From NCBI GenBank assembly GCA_947311455.1, contig CAMZKY010000104.1, positions 1 through 5,719 on the forward strand: 5,719 bases of DNA. The letters are read 5' to 3'. Shown here in pieces: positions 1-5,629 of the stretch. The translations under genes were made by a program, and so were the position numbers. This DNA comes from an uncultured Marinosulfonomonas sp. Its GTDB lineage: Bacteria > Pseudomonadota > Alphaproteobacteria > Rhodobacterales > Rhodobacteraceae. The notes under the pieces are model-generated. The model saw only the letters and a list, made by a program, of their open reading frames with translations. It was not told where the DNA came from and ran no database searches. Position 1 is the first letter of the stretch; each line of letters starts with the position of its first letter.

Positions 1-2312
1 AAAATGGCGATTTTGGTGGCTTGGGTCAGGCCTTCGCCGCCCATCATCAAAACATATGCCCATGAAATCACCAGAATCGAGGCCGAGCCGTAATTCGCTC
101 CAGACACAGCATTTTCACCCAGAACAGGATGCCCCGGCAGATGCGGTGCCAGGTGCGCCTTGACCCCGATTGGCCCCATGCCCGGCCCGCCGCCGCCATG
201 GGGAATAGCAAAGGTTTTGTGCAGGTTTAGATGGCTCACGTCAGAGCCGATTTCACCCGGTTTGGCAAGGCCGACCATGGCGTTCAAATTGGCTCCGTCC
301 AGATAAACCTGACCACCGAATTCATGGGTGATGTCGCAAATTTCGCGCACGGTTTCTTCAAACACGCCGTGGGTTGATGGATAGGTGATCATACAGGCGG
401 CAAGGTTTTCACCCGCCGCTTGGGCCTTGGCGCGGAAATCTTCAACGTCGATATCGCCATTTTCAGCGGATTTCACCACCACCACTTTCATCGCGGCCAT
501 GTTGGCGCTGGCGGGGTTGGTGCCGTGGGCCGAGACCGGAATCAGGCAGATATTGCGATGCCCTTCGCCATTGGCGCGGTGATAGGCGGCAATCGTCAGC
601 AGCCCGGCGTATTCGCCTTGCGCACCGGAATTGGGCTGCATCGACATAGCGTCATAACCGGTAATCAGGCACAGTTTTTCCGACAGATCAGTGACCAGCT
701 CTTCATAGCCCATGACCTGATCGCGCGGGGCGCAGGGGTGGATATTGGCAAATTCTGGCCAAGACAGCGGCATCATTTCCGCCGCTGCATTCAGTTTCAT
801 CGTGCAGGATCCCAACGGAATCATCGCGCGATCCAGCGCCAGATCACGGTCTGACAGGCGGCGCATATAGCGCATCATTTCGGTTTCGGCGCGGTTCATA
901 TGAAACACCGGATGGGTTAGGTATTCGGATTGGCGCAGCAGTTCATCAGGGATGCGGTATTCCGGTTCAAATTCACTATCCGAATGGTTGATGCCAAAGG
1001 CTTTCCACAGGCGTTCAAGGGTGTTGGAGCGTGTGGTTTCATCCAGCGAAATACCCAGCTTGGTTTTGCCCACAGGGCGCAGATTGATGTGTTGGTCCCG
1101 GGCGGCTTTCAGGATCGCGCCTTGCAGGGGGCCAACCTCGATTGTGACGGTGTCAAAGAACTGTTTTGGCTCGATCACAAATCCGGCGCTTTCCAACACT
1201 TTGACCATGCGCACGGTTTTGCGGTGGATGCGTTGGGCGATGGCTTTTAGGCCAACAGGGCCGTGGAATACCGCATAGAACGAGGCCATAACGGCTAGCA
1301 AAGCCTGCGCCGTACAGACGTTGGATGTGGCCTTTTCGCGGCGGATATGCTGCTCGCGGGTTTGCAACGAAAGGCGATAGGCCGGATCACCGTGGCTGTC
1401 GATTGAAACCCCGATGATGCGGCCGGGCATTGCGCGTTTCATTTTATCTTTGCAGGCCATATAGGCGGCGTGCGGGCCACCAAAACCAAGGGGCACGCCA
1501 AAACGCTGGGTTGAGCCAATGGCGATATCGGCCCCCATTGCACCGGGTTCTTTCAGGATGGTCAGGGCCATGGGATCGGCAATCACGATGCCGACGGCTT
1601 TGTTTTCATGAAGGGCGGTGATTTCATCGGTGAAATCGCGCAGATGGCCATAGGTGCCGGGGTATTGAAAAATCGCGCCAAACACCGCGCGGGCGTCCAG
1701 ATCGTCGGGGTTGCTGATGATGATTTCAATGCCCAAAGGCGCGGCGCGGGTTTTCATTACGCTGATGTTTTGCGGGTGGCAATTTTCATCAACGAAAAAC
1801 GCGTTGGATTTGGATTTTGAAACCCGCTGCGCCATTGTCATGGCTTCGGCGGCGGCGGTGGCCTCGTCCAGCAGGGAGGCATTGGCGATTTCCAAACCGG
1901 TCAGATCGGTAATCATGGTTTGGTAATTCAACAGCGCTTCAAGGCGGCCTTGGGAGATTTCCGGCTGATAGGGGGTGTAGGCCGTATACCACGCCGGATT
2001 TTCAAGAATGTTGCGCTGGATCGCGGGCGGGGTGACGGTGCCGTGGAATCCCTGGCCGATCATCGAGGTAAAGACCTGATTTTTGTTTGCAACCTGACGC
2101 ATATACCACAGTAATTCGCGTTCCGATTTTGCCTTGCCAAATTCCAATGGTTTGGCGGATCGAATGGATTTCGGAACAGTTTCGTCGATCAGATCGTCAA
2201 GGCTTTCCACACCCAGAACCGCCAGCATTTCGCCGATCTCGGACGGGGAGGGGCCGATATGGCGGCGGTTGGCGAAATCATAGGGGCGGTATTCGGTCGG
2301 GGTAAATGGCAT
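1..2312 (-). CDS. gcvP: Glycine dehydrogenase (aminomethyl-transferring), glycine cleavage P protein, 3' end outside window
   Basis: PLP-dependent P protein of the cytoplasmic glycine cleavage system. It decarboxylates glycine and loads the aminomethyl group onto the lipoyl arm of GcvH. About 770 codons are present; the family is usually near 950 residues, so roughly the last 180 lie beyond base 1. Visible family motifs in order: RRHIGPS near residue 16, MIGQGFHGTVTP at 84-95, the PAWYTAYTPYQPEISQGRLE block at 106-124, GSCTMKLNAAAEM around residue 505, and the PLP-lysine motif LNLHKTF with Lys699, followed by a glycine-rich loop (PHGGGGPGMGPIGV). I checked the frame at residues 212, 369, 505 and 699 and found no frameshift. 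The start is the only ATG after a GGAG at 2322-2319, with 6-base spacing. It is the third gene of gcvTHP, 95 bases after gcvH, and that gap holds a long palindrome. Identity is essentially certain. Confidence 0.97.
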   Translation of the reverse strand, partial: MPFTPTEYRPYDFANRRHIGPSPSEIGEMLAVLGVESLDDLIDETVPKSIRSAKPLEFGKAKSERELLWYMRQVANKNQVFTSMIGQGFHGTVTPPAIQRNILENPAWYTAYTPYQPEISQGRLEALLNYQTMITDLTGLEIANASLLDEATAAAEAMTMAQRVSKSKSNAFFVDENCHPQNISVMKTRAAPLGIEIIISNPDDLDARAVFGAIFQYPGTYGHLRDFTDEITALHENKAVGIVIADPMALTILKEPGAMGADIAIGSTQRFGVPLGFGGPHAAYMACKDKMKRAMPGRIIGVSIDSHGDPAYRLSLQTREQHIRREKATSNVCTAQALLAVMASFYAVFHGPVGLKAIAQRIHRKTVRMVKVLESAGFVIEPKQFFDTVTIEVGPLQGAILKAARDQHINLRPVGKTKLGISLDETTRSNTLERLWKAFGINHSDSEFEPEYRIPDELLRQSEYLTHPVFHMNRAETEMMRYMRRLSDRDLALDRAMIPLGSCTMKLNAAAEMMPLSWPEFANIHPCAPRDQVMGYEELVTDLSEKLCLITGYDAMSMQPNSGAQGEYAGLLTIAAYHRANGEGHRNICLIPVSAHGTNPASANMAAMKVVVVKSAENGDIDVEDFRAKAQAAGENLAACMITYPSTHGVFEETVREICDITHEFGGQVYLDGANLNAMVGLAKPGEIGSDVSHLNLHKTFAIPHGGGGPGMGPIGVKAHLAPHLPGHPVLGENAVSGANYGSASILVISWAYVLMMGGEGLTQATKIAI

Positions 2313-2338
2313 GGGAATCTCCGAAAAGGCAGCGGCAC

Positions 2339-2396
2339 CTCATCGCACCCTTACGGGTGCTCTTCGGGAGCGAAGAAGCCCGTAAGGGCTGATGAG
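2339..2396 (-). repeat. Compound palindrome in the gcvH-gcvP spacer
   Basis: A nested inverted repeat fills most of the gap between gcvH and gcvP. Outer arms CTCATC (2339-2344) and GATGAG (2391-2396) match. Inside them CCCTTACGGG (2348-2357) matches CCCGTAAGGG (2379-2388), and the core TCTTCG (2361-2366) matches CGAAGA (2371-2376) around GGAG. The same bases can instead fold into an outer stem with three small hairpins, because GCACCC/GGGTGC (2345-2360) and AGCCC/GGGCT (2377-2390) are each self-complementary. No U-run follows on the minus strand, so it does not look like a factor-independent terminator. It could be an mRNA processing or stability element tuning gcvP against gcvTH, or a copy of a dispersed intergenic palindrome. 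The structure is seen directly; the role is inferred. Confidence 0.85.
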
Positions 2397-2407
2397 CGGG
2401 TGGAAAA

Positions 2408-2767
2408 TTAGCCGATAAAGGCTTTGTAGGCGGCTTCGTCCATCATATCGTCAAGCTGTGATAGATCGTCGGTTTTCATCTTGAAAAACCACGCATCATT
2501 TTGCGGATCTTCATTCACCTTGCCCGGGTCATCCACAAGCATTTCATTCACTTCGACAATCTCGCCATCAATCGGGGCCAAGATGTCGGAGGCGGCTTTG
2601 ACCGATTCAATCACCACAACTTCTTCGTCTTTGGTGACTTCTGTTTCTGTATCCGGCAGTTCAATAAATACCACATCCCCCAGCTGTTCAGCGGCGTGTT
2701 CGGTAATTCCAACCACAACCAGATCGCCTTCGATGCGTAGCCATTCGTGCTCTTCTGTGAATTTCAT
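2408..2767 (-). CDS. gcvH: Glycine cleavage system H protein (lipoyl carrier)
   Basis: Small acidic lipoyl-carrier protein, 119 residues from the chosen start, within the family's usual 120-130. It shuttles the aminomethyl group from GcvP to GcvT and is reoxidised by lipoamide dehydrogenase. The N-terminus KFTEEHEWLR is the typical H-protein opening. The lipoylation motif VVVIESVKAASDI places the modified lysine at Lys57. A PIDGEIVEVNE strand-turn block follows at 65-75, and the C-terminal NDAWFFKMK segment at 90-98 is also typical. Two in-frame ATGs exist, at 2773 and 2767. The second is preferred because AGGAG (2780-2776) lies 8 bases before it but only 2 before the first. The reading frame stays open far into gcvT, but that extension is not coding. 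It lies 19 bases after gcvT in the same transcript and ends TAA at 2410-2408. Confidence 0.97.
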   Translation of the reverse strand: MKFTEEHEWLRIEGDLVVVGITEHAAEQLGDVVFIELPDTETEVTKDEEVVVIESVKAASDILAPIDGEIVEVNEMLVDDPGKVNEDPQNDAWFFKMKTDDLSQLDDMMDEAAYKAFIG

Positions 2768-2775
2768 TTTCATTT

Positions 2776-2780
2776 CTCCT
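2776..2780 (-). promoter_or_regulatory. gcvH ribosome binding site that decides the start
   Basis: AGGAG on the minus strand in the 19-base gcvT-gcvH gap. It is 8 bases from the ATG at 2767 and 2 bases from the ATG at 2773, which favours the downstream start (protein beginning MKFTEEHEW). Confidence 0.7.
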
Positions 2781-2786
2781 GTTCGT

Positions 2787-3917
2787 TTAACGTTTGTAAG
2801 TTGAGGGGCGGAATGGCATGTCGGCCACCGTTGCGGGCATGCGTTTCCCGCGAAGTTCGGCAAAGATCCGGGTGCCTGACGCGGCATATTCGCTGGCGAC
2901 ATAGCCCATCGACATTGGTTTGCCAATTGTCGGGCCAAAAGCACCGGAGGTGATTTCACCCATGGGTTCGGTGGCGTCGGCACTGGCAAACAGCATGGTG
3001 TGCGCCCGCATCGGGGCGCGGCCATCGGGCAGGATACCAACGCGCAAACGCGAGGTGCCGTTTTCCAGTTCTTTCAGGATACGATCAGCCCCGGGGAAGC
3101 CGCCTGCGCGATCTCCACCAGCCCGCCGTGCTTTTTGGATGGCCCAGTGTAGCGATGCTTCAACGGGGCTGGTGGTTTCGTCGATGTCGTTGCCATATAG
3201 GCAAAGCCCCGCTTCAAGGCGCAGGCTGTCGCGCGCGCCAAGGCCGATGGGCTGCACGCCATTTTGGGCGAGCAGTGCACGGGAAAAGGCAATGGCCTGA
3301 TCTTGGGCGACGGAAATTTCATAGCCGTCTTCGCCAGTGTAACCAGAACGCGAAATCCACAGATCGCCAAAATCGGATGGGGCAATCACCACATCCATGA
3401 ATTTCATCTCGGTCGCAACCGAAGTGATGGATGCAAGAGCGGCCTCGGCCAGCGGGCCTTGAAGGGCCAGTAGTGCGCGATCCTCAATCACATCAATGTC
3501 GCATTGATCCGACATATGCGCGCGCATATGGGCGATATCGGCTCCTTTGCAGGCGGCATTCACCACCACAAACAATTGATCACCCCGATTGGCAATCATA
3601 AGATCATCCATGATCCCGCCGTCATCATTGGTAAACATGCCATACCGTTGACGGCCTTCTTTCAGGGCCGAAATCGAAACCGGAACCAAGGTTTCAAGCG
3701 CCAGCGCTGCGTCGGCCACATTTCCTGATTTAGGCCGCACGATCACTTGGCCCATGTGGCTAACATCAAACAGCCCGGCATTTTCGCGGGTGTGGATGTG
3801 TTCTTTCATTACCCCGAGCGGGTATTGCACCGGCATTTCATACCCTGCAAACGGCACCATTTTGGCCCCGAGTTCGACATGCAGATCAAATAACTGCGTG
3901 CGTTTTAAATCAGACAT
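2787..3917 (-). CDS. gcvT: Glycine cleavage system T protein (aminomethyltransferase)
   Basis: Tetrahydrofolate-dependent aminomethyltransferase, 376 residues, a normal length for the family. It takes the aminomethyl group from lipoylated GcvH, forms 5,10-methylene-tetrahydrofolate and releases ammonia. Visible motifs: PFAGYEMPVQY at 22-32, the ENAGLFDVSHMGQ block at 45-57, NDDGGIMDDL at 97-106 holding the conserved folate-site aspartate pair (104/105), SGYTGEDGYEI at 191-201, GLGARDSLRLEAGLCLYGND at 225-244, and the C-terminal GEITSGAFGPTIGKPMSMGYV at 320-340. The C-terminal region forms the usual GcvT_C barrel. The ATG at 3917 is preceded by AAGGGG with 6-base spacing. It is the first gene of the operon, directly downstream of the riboswitch and terminator-like hairpin, so its expression is probably set by glycine. 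Stop TAA at 2789-2787. Folate-binding paralogues such as YgfZ are ruled out by the intact catalytic motif and the gcvH/gcvP neighbours. Confidence 0.97.
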   Translation of the reverse strand: MSDLKRTQLFDLHVELGAKMVPFAGYEMPVQYPLGVMKEHIHTRENAGLFDVSHMGQVIVRPKSGNVADAALALETLVPVSISALKEGRQRYGMFTNDDGGIMDDLMIANRGDQLFVVVNAACKGADIAHMRAHMSDQCDIDVIEDRALLALQGPLAEAALASITSVATEMKFMDVVIAPSDFGDLWISRSGYTGEDGYEISVAQDQAIAFSRALLAQNGVQPIGLGARDSLRLEAGLCLYGNDIDETTSPVEASLHWAIQKARRAGGDRAGGFPGADRILKELENGTSRLRVGILPDGRAPMRAHTMLFASADATEPMGEITSGAFGPTIGKPMSMGYVASEYAASGTRIFAELRGKRMPATVADMPFRPSTYKR

Positions 3918-3946
3918 CTTTCGCCCCTTATCAATAGACCGGATTT

Positions 3947-3986
3947 AAAAAACCGCGGCACCGTTTAAACGGCCTTTTAGCCGCAA
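3947..3986 (-). terminator. Terminator-like hairpin of the glycine riboswitch expression platform
   Basis: On the minus strand, GCGGC (3984-3980) pairs with GCCGC (3959-3955), extended by two U-G wobbles, and is followed directly by six T's (3952-3947). Between the arms lies the perfect 12-base palindrome CCGTTTAAACGG (3972-3961), which can form an inner stem. This is the layout of an intrinsic terminator 30 bases before the gcvT start and just after the second aptamer. The 5' arm can instead pair as CGGC (3983-3980) with GCCG (3973-3970), which would block the terminator. The expected direction, from known gcv glycine riboswitches, is that glycine favours read-through. Confidence 0.7.
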
Positions 3987-3998
3987 GTTCGATGCCCC

Positions 3999-4149
3999 CT
4001 CTGTCCGATTGCCTGAGATCGCTATCCCTTCGGCGGGTGCAATGCACCTCTCTCCAGAGTTTTGTCTATCACGCGTCGGTCCGTGATGCCTGAGAGTTTA
4101 CCGGGGCGGTTGCTCCTTCGGCACTGGACGAATCCAGATTCTCCCGACG
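3999..4149 (-). promoter_or_regulatory. Tandem glycine riboswitch (two aptamers) in the gcvT leader
   Basis: Two glycine aptamers lie in the minus-strand leader of gcvTHP. Aptamer 1 runs 4149 to 4074, closed by P1 CGTCGG (4149-4144) with CCGACG (4079-4074). It carries the hallmark GCCGAAGGAGCAA (4122-4110) and CTCTCAGGCA followed by GGAC (4096-4079). Aptamer 2 runs 4059 to 3999, closed by CTCTG (4059-4055) with CAGAG (4003-3999). It has GGAGAGAGG, a perfect GGTGC-ATT-GCACC hairpin (4048-4036), then GCCGAAGGGA, ATCTCAGGCA and GGACAGAG. The linker is 14 bases (4073-4060). Bases TGAT (4071-4068) in the linker can pair with ATCA (4154-4151) in the leader, like the leader-linker helix known in this class. 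The family and its link to gcv operons are established; activation by glycine is inferred from the family and the terminator downstream. Confidence 0.95.
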
Positions 4150-4193
4150 ATGATGGGGGCAAACTAGACCAGCAAATCCGATCCTGCAAGGGG

Positions 4194-4213
4194 TTGTATT
4201 CCCATGCATACAA
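4194..4213. repeat. Inverted repeat spanning the divergent promoters
   Basis: TTGTAT (4194-4199) and ATACAA (4208-4213) are perfect inverted copies separated by 8 bases. Each arm contributes a TACAA-type -10 element facing outward, one for the gcv operon and one for the cyclotransferase gene. It may be no more than two divergent -10 boxes, or an operator that controls both. Confidence 0.5.
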
Positions 4214-4214
4214 T
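4209..4214 (+). promoter_or_regulatory. Putative -10 element of the cyclotransferase gene
   Basis: TACAAT matches TATAAT at five of six bases. No good -35 is seen 16-18 bases upstream. Transcription from here would start near 4221 and leave a leader of about 9 bases, in keeping with the lack of a Shine-Dalgarno sequence before the ATG at 4230. Confidence 0.35.
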
Positions 4215-4229
4215 TGCAAACATCTTCAT

Positions 4230-4769
4230 ATGAATGATCCTTTTTTCTTTGGCTACGGTTCGCTTGTTAATCGTAAAACCCATGATTATGAAAACTGTCA
4301 AACGGCAACCATTTCGGGCTGGAAACGGGCATGGGTGCGGGTGCCGCAGCGATCTTTGTCCATATTGACCGCCGTTCCAAACAAAGGTGGTGAAATATCC
4401 GGTCTGATTGCCTCTGTGCCAAATGCCGATTGGGCTGCCCTTGATAAGCGTGAAATACAATATAACCGTGGCACGGTTCTGATCGCGGAAAATCCCGTGG
4501 CGATTTACGAAATCCCACTTGAAAATCGCGGTGTCCCAACGGACGAAAACCCGATCTTACTTAGCTATCTGGATGTTGTTGTGCAGGGGTATTTGCACGA
4601 GTTTGGCGAAACAGGCGTGCAGGCATTTTTTGAGACAACAGAAAACTGGCATGCACCGATATTGAATGATCGCGCTGATCCGGTGTATCCGCGGGCGCAG
4701 AAACTGCGCAAAATCGAAACCGAATTGGTGGATTGGCATCTGCGCGCAATTGCGGCACCACAACCATAG
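4230..4769 (+). CDS. Gamma-glutamylcyclotransferase family protein (GGCT/ChaC/AIG2-like)
   Basis: 179-residue soluble protein of the gamma-glutamylcyclotransferase-like fold. Members cleave gamma-glutamyl peptides or glutathione to 5-oxoproline plus the freed amine, but some have other or unknown substrates. The N-terminus carries the diagnostic substrate-loop motif FGYGSL at residues 7-12. The expected catalytic acid is Glu75 in LDKREIQYNR, the usual LD-x-x-E block. Later conserved-looking segments are LLSYLDVVVQGYL (110-122) and WHAPILNDRADPVYPR (140-155). No signal peptide or membrane segment is visible. The frame is open back to 4062, but that part is antisense to the riboswitch, so the ATG at 4230 just before the GYGSL motif is chosen. 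There is no clear Shine-Dalgarno, so translation may be nearly leaderless. It diverges from gcvTHP and ends 1 base from the convergent LytTR gene. The family call is firm; the substrate is unknown. Confidence 0.88.
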   Translation: MNDPFFFGYGSLVNRKTHDYENCQTATISGWKRAWVRVPQRSLSILTAVPNKGGEISGLIASVPNADWAALDKREIQYNRGTVLIAENPVAIYEIPLENRGVPTDENPILLSYLDVVVQGYLHEFGETGVQAFFETTENWHAPILNDRADPVYPRAQKLRKIETELVDWHLRAIAAPQP

Positions 4770-4770
4770 T

Positions 4771-5529
4771 TTATCCTGCCAGCGCGGCCTTTACGCTTGG
4801 CGCATAGGTGCGGCTAACCGGCAACTGGTGCCCGTCAATCAATTCCAGAAACAGCCGCCCGCCCTCGCGTTTTGTGCGGCGCATCGCGGCCTTTACAACC
4901 CAATGGGAACGGTGGATTTGCACGCCGGCCACCCCCTCCAGTTCGGCAATCGCATCAGACAGGCGCATCAAGATCAATTCGGTGCCTTTTGCTGTGGTGA
5001 CTTCGATATAGTGATCCTGCATGGAAAGCGAAATCAGATCGGTTCCCACATCATAGGGAAGGCGTTTGAAAAAATCAGGGGGGGAATTTTCGGATATCGA
5101 TTCCGTTATGCCCAAACGCGATTGTATGCGCAGGCTGATCACTCCGCCGATCAGTGCGCAGATAAAGAAAACCTTAATAAAGATGCCGGGGCCAAGCGTG
5201 TTGCCCCGAATGATCCATTCCACCTGAATGACAACAAGTCCGATTGGCAGGCTTGCAGCCAGAATAGCCGCGCCAACCCGGGCAAAGACCGGCCATTCAT
5301 CGGTGATCGGATTGCGCACAAACAGGGTTAAACATATCAGTACCAGTATCCAGCCGATCCCGATTTCCAGCGCCCAATACATCAAACGTATGCCGAAAGG
5401 CATATCAAATGTTGAAAACGGGCCCATGATTGTAAAAATGACAATGGTCAAACCCATGGCGATCATTTGCTCGCGCCAGTGCCAGAAATTCAGCACGCGA
5501 TGTAGTGAGGCCCGGAGTGTGTTATTCAC
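4771..5529 (-). CDS. Membrane-anchored LytTR-domain DNA-binding regulator
   Basis: 252 residues from the chosen start. Four hydrophobic helices at about 22-38, 47-71, 85-102 and 114-134 would place both ends in the cytoplasm. A linker leads to a LytTR DNA-binding domain at about 156-249. The domain is recognised by LISLSMQDHYIEV, the IHRSHWVV motif at 205-212 and PVSRTY at 237-242. LytTR domains bind pairs of 9-base direct repeats about 21 bases apart. There is no receiver domain, so this looks like a one-component regulator sensing at or in the membrane; the signal is unknown. Start: a GTG at 5529 has AGGGA 7 bases upstream. Earlier in-frame GTGs at 5550 and 5580 (269 residues) lack a ribosome site. 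It diverges from a small membrane protein gene at 5630 that may be its target. Stop TAA at 4773-4771. Confidence 0.88.
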   Translation of the reverse strand: MNNTLRASLHRVLNFWHWREQMIAMGLTIVIFTIMGPFSTFDMPFGIRLMYWALEIGIGWILVLICLTLFVRNPITDEWPVFARVGAAILAASLPIGLVVIQVEWIIRGNTLGPGIFIKVFFICALIGGVISLRIQSRLGITESISENSPPDFFKRLPYDVGTDLISLSMQDHYIEVTTAKGTELILMRLSDAIAELEGVAGVQIHRSHWVVKAAMRRTKREGGRLFLELIDGHQLPVSRTYAPSVKAALAG

Positions 5530-5551
5530 GAATAAATCCCTGTCATTCACG
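5522..5551. promoter_or_regulatory. Candidate LytTR binding site: paired 9-base direct repeats
   Basis: TTATTCACG (5522-5530) and TCATTCACG (5543-5551) match at eight of nine bases and are 21 bases apart start to start, leaving a 12-base gap. That is the known spacing of LytTR operators, two half-sites on one face of the helix. The pair covers the GTG start of the LytTR gene itself. The half-site sequence differs from the best-known LytTR consensus, so this call rests on geometry and context. Confidence 0.4.
5537..5541 (-). promoter_or_regulatory. Ribosome binding site that decides the LytTR gene start
   Basis: AGGGA on the minus strand, 7 bases before the GTG at 5529. The two longer in-frame GTG starts have no comparable sequence, so the 252-residue form is preferred. 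Confidence 0.55.
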
Positions 5552-5591
5552 CATGTGCGGTTTAAGGGGTGATATTTCACTGCAAAAAGAA

Positions 5592-5609
5592 TTCAAGCTC
5601 AAACTTGAA
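5592..5609. repeat. Inverted repeat in the divergent regulatory region
   Basis: TTCAAG (5592-5597) and CTTGAA (5604-5609) are perfect inverted copies with a 6-base spacer, in the 100-base gap between the LytTR gene and the divergent membrane protein gene. The form suits a dimeric repressor site, and it lies just upstream of the ribosome site of the plus-strand gene. A chance palindrome cannot be excluded. Confidence 0.4.
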
Positions 5610-5629
5610 AATCAACGCAGGAGAAAACA

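Larger units (their letters stand above)
4193..4220 (-). promoter_or_regulatory. Putative promoter of the gcvTHP operon
   Basis: On the minus strand, TTTGCA (4220-4215) and TACAAC (4198-4193) are 16 bases apart, each matching four of six sigma-70 consensus bases. A start near 4186 would put the first aptamer about 37 bases into the transcript. The -10 lies in one arm of an inverted repeat shared with the divergent promoter. Weak matches, so the position is tentative. Confidence 0.4.

Noticed and set aside
420..854. 144-codon plus-strand open frame, rich in His and Gly
   Set aside because: It lies fully antisense to gcvP, whose protein is conserved over the same bases. It has no ribosome site or recognisable domain and reflects codon bias of the opposite strand.
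2339..2396. The gcvH-gcvP palindrome as a factor-independent terminator
   Set aside because: No T-run follows the stem on either strand, and gcvP immediately downstream has its own good ribosome site, so read-through is expected.
2408..3040. 210-codon minus-strand frame ending with the H protein
   Set aside because: The upstream half overlaps gcvT in another frame and resembles no protein. Only the part from 2767, after AGGAG, is gcvH.
4062..4229. N-terminal extension of the cyclotransferase frame
   Set aside because: These 56 codons are antisense to the glycine riboswitch and precede the conserved FGYGSL start of the family.
4666..5331. 221-codon plus-strand open frame
   Set aside because: It overlaps the end of the cyclotransferase gene and is antisense to the LytTR gene. 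It has no ribosome site or family resemblance.
5569..5580. GTGA-TATT-TCAC short palindrome as an Fnr or Crp-type operator
   Set aside because: Arms are only four bases and spacing fits neither TTGAT-N4-ATCAA nor TGTGA-N6-TCACA.
5530..5580. Longer LytTR protein beginning at GTG 5580
   Set aside because: No Shine-Dalgarno precedes that codon, and the added residues are not hydrophobic or family-like. The GTG at 5529 has AGGGA at good spacing.
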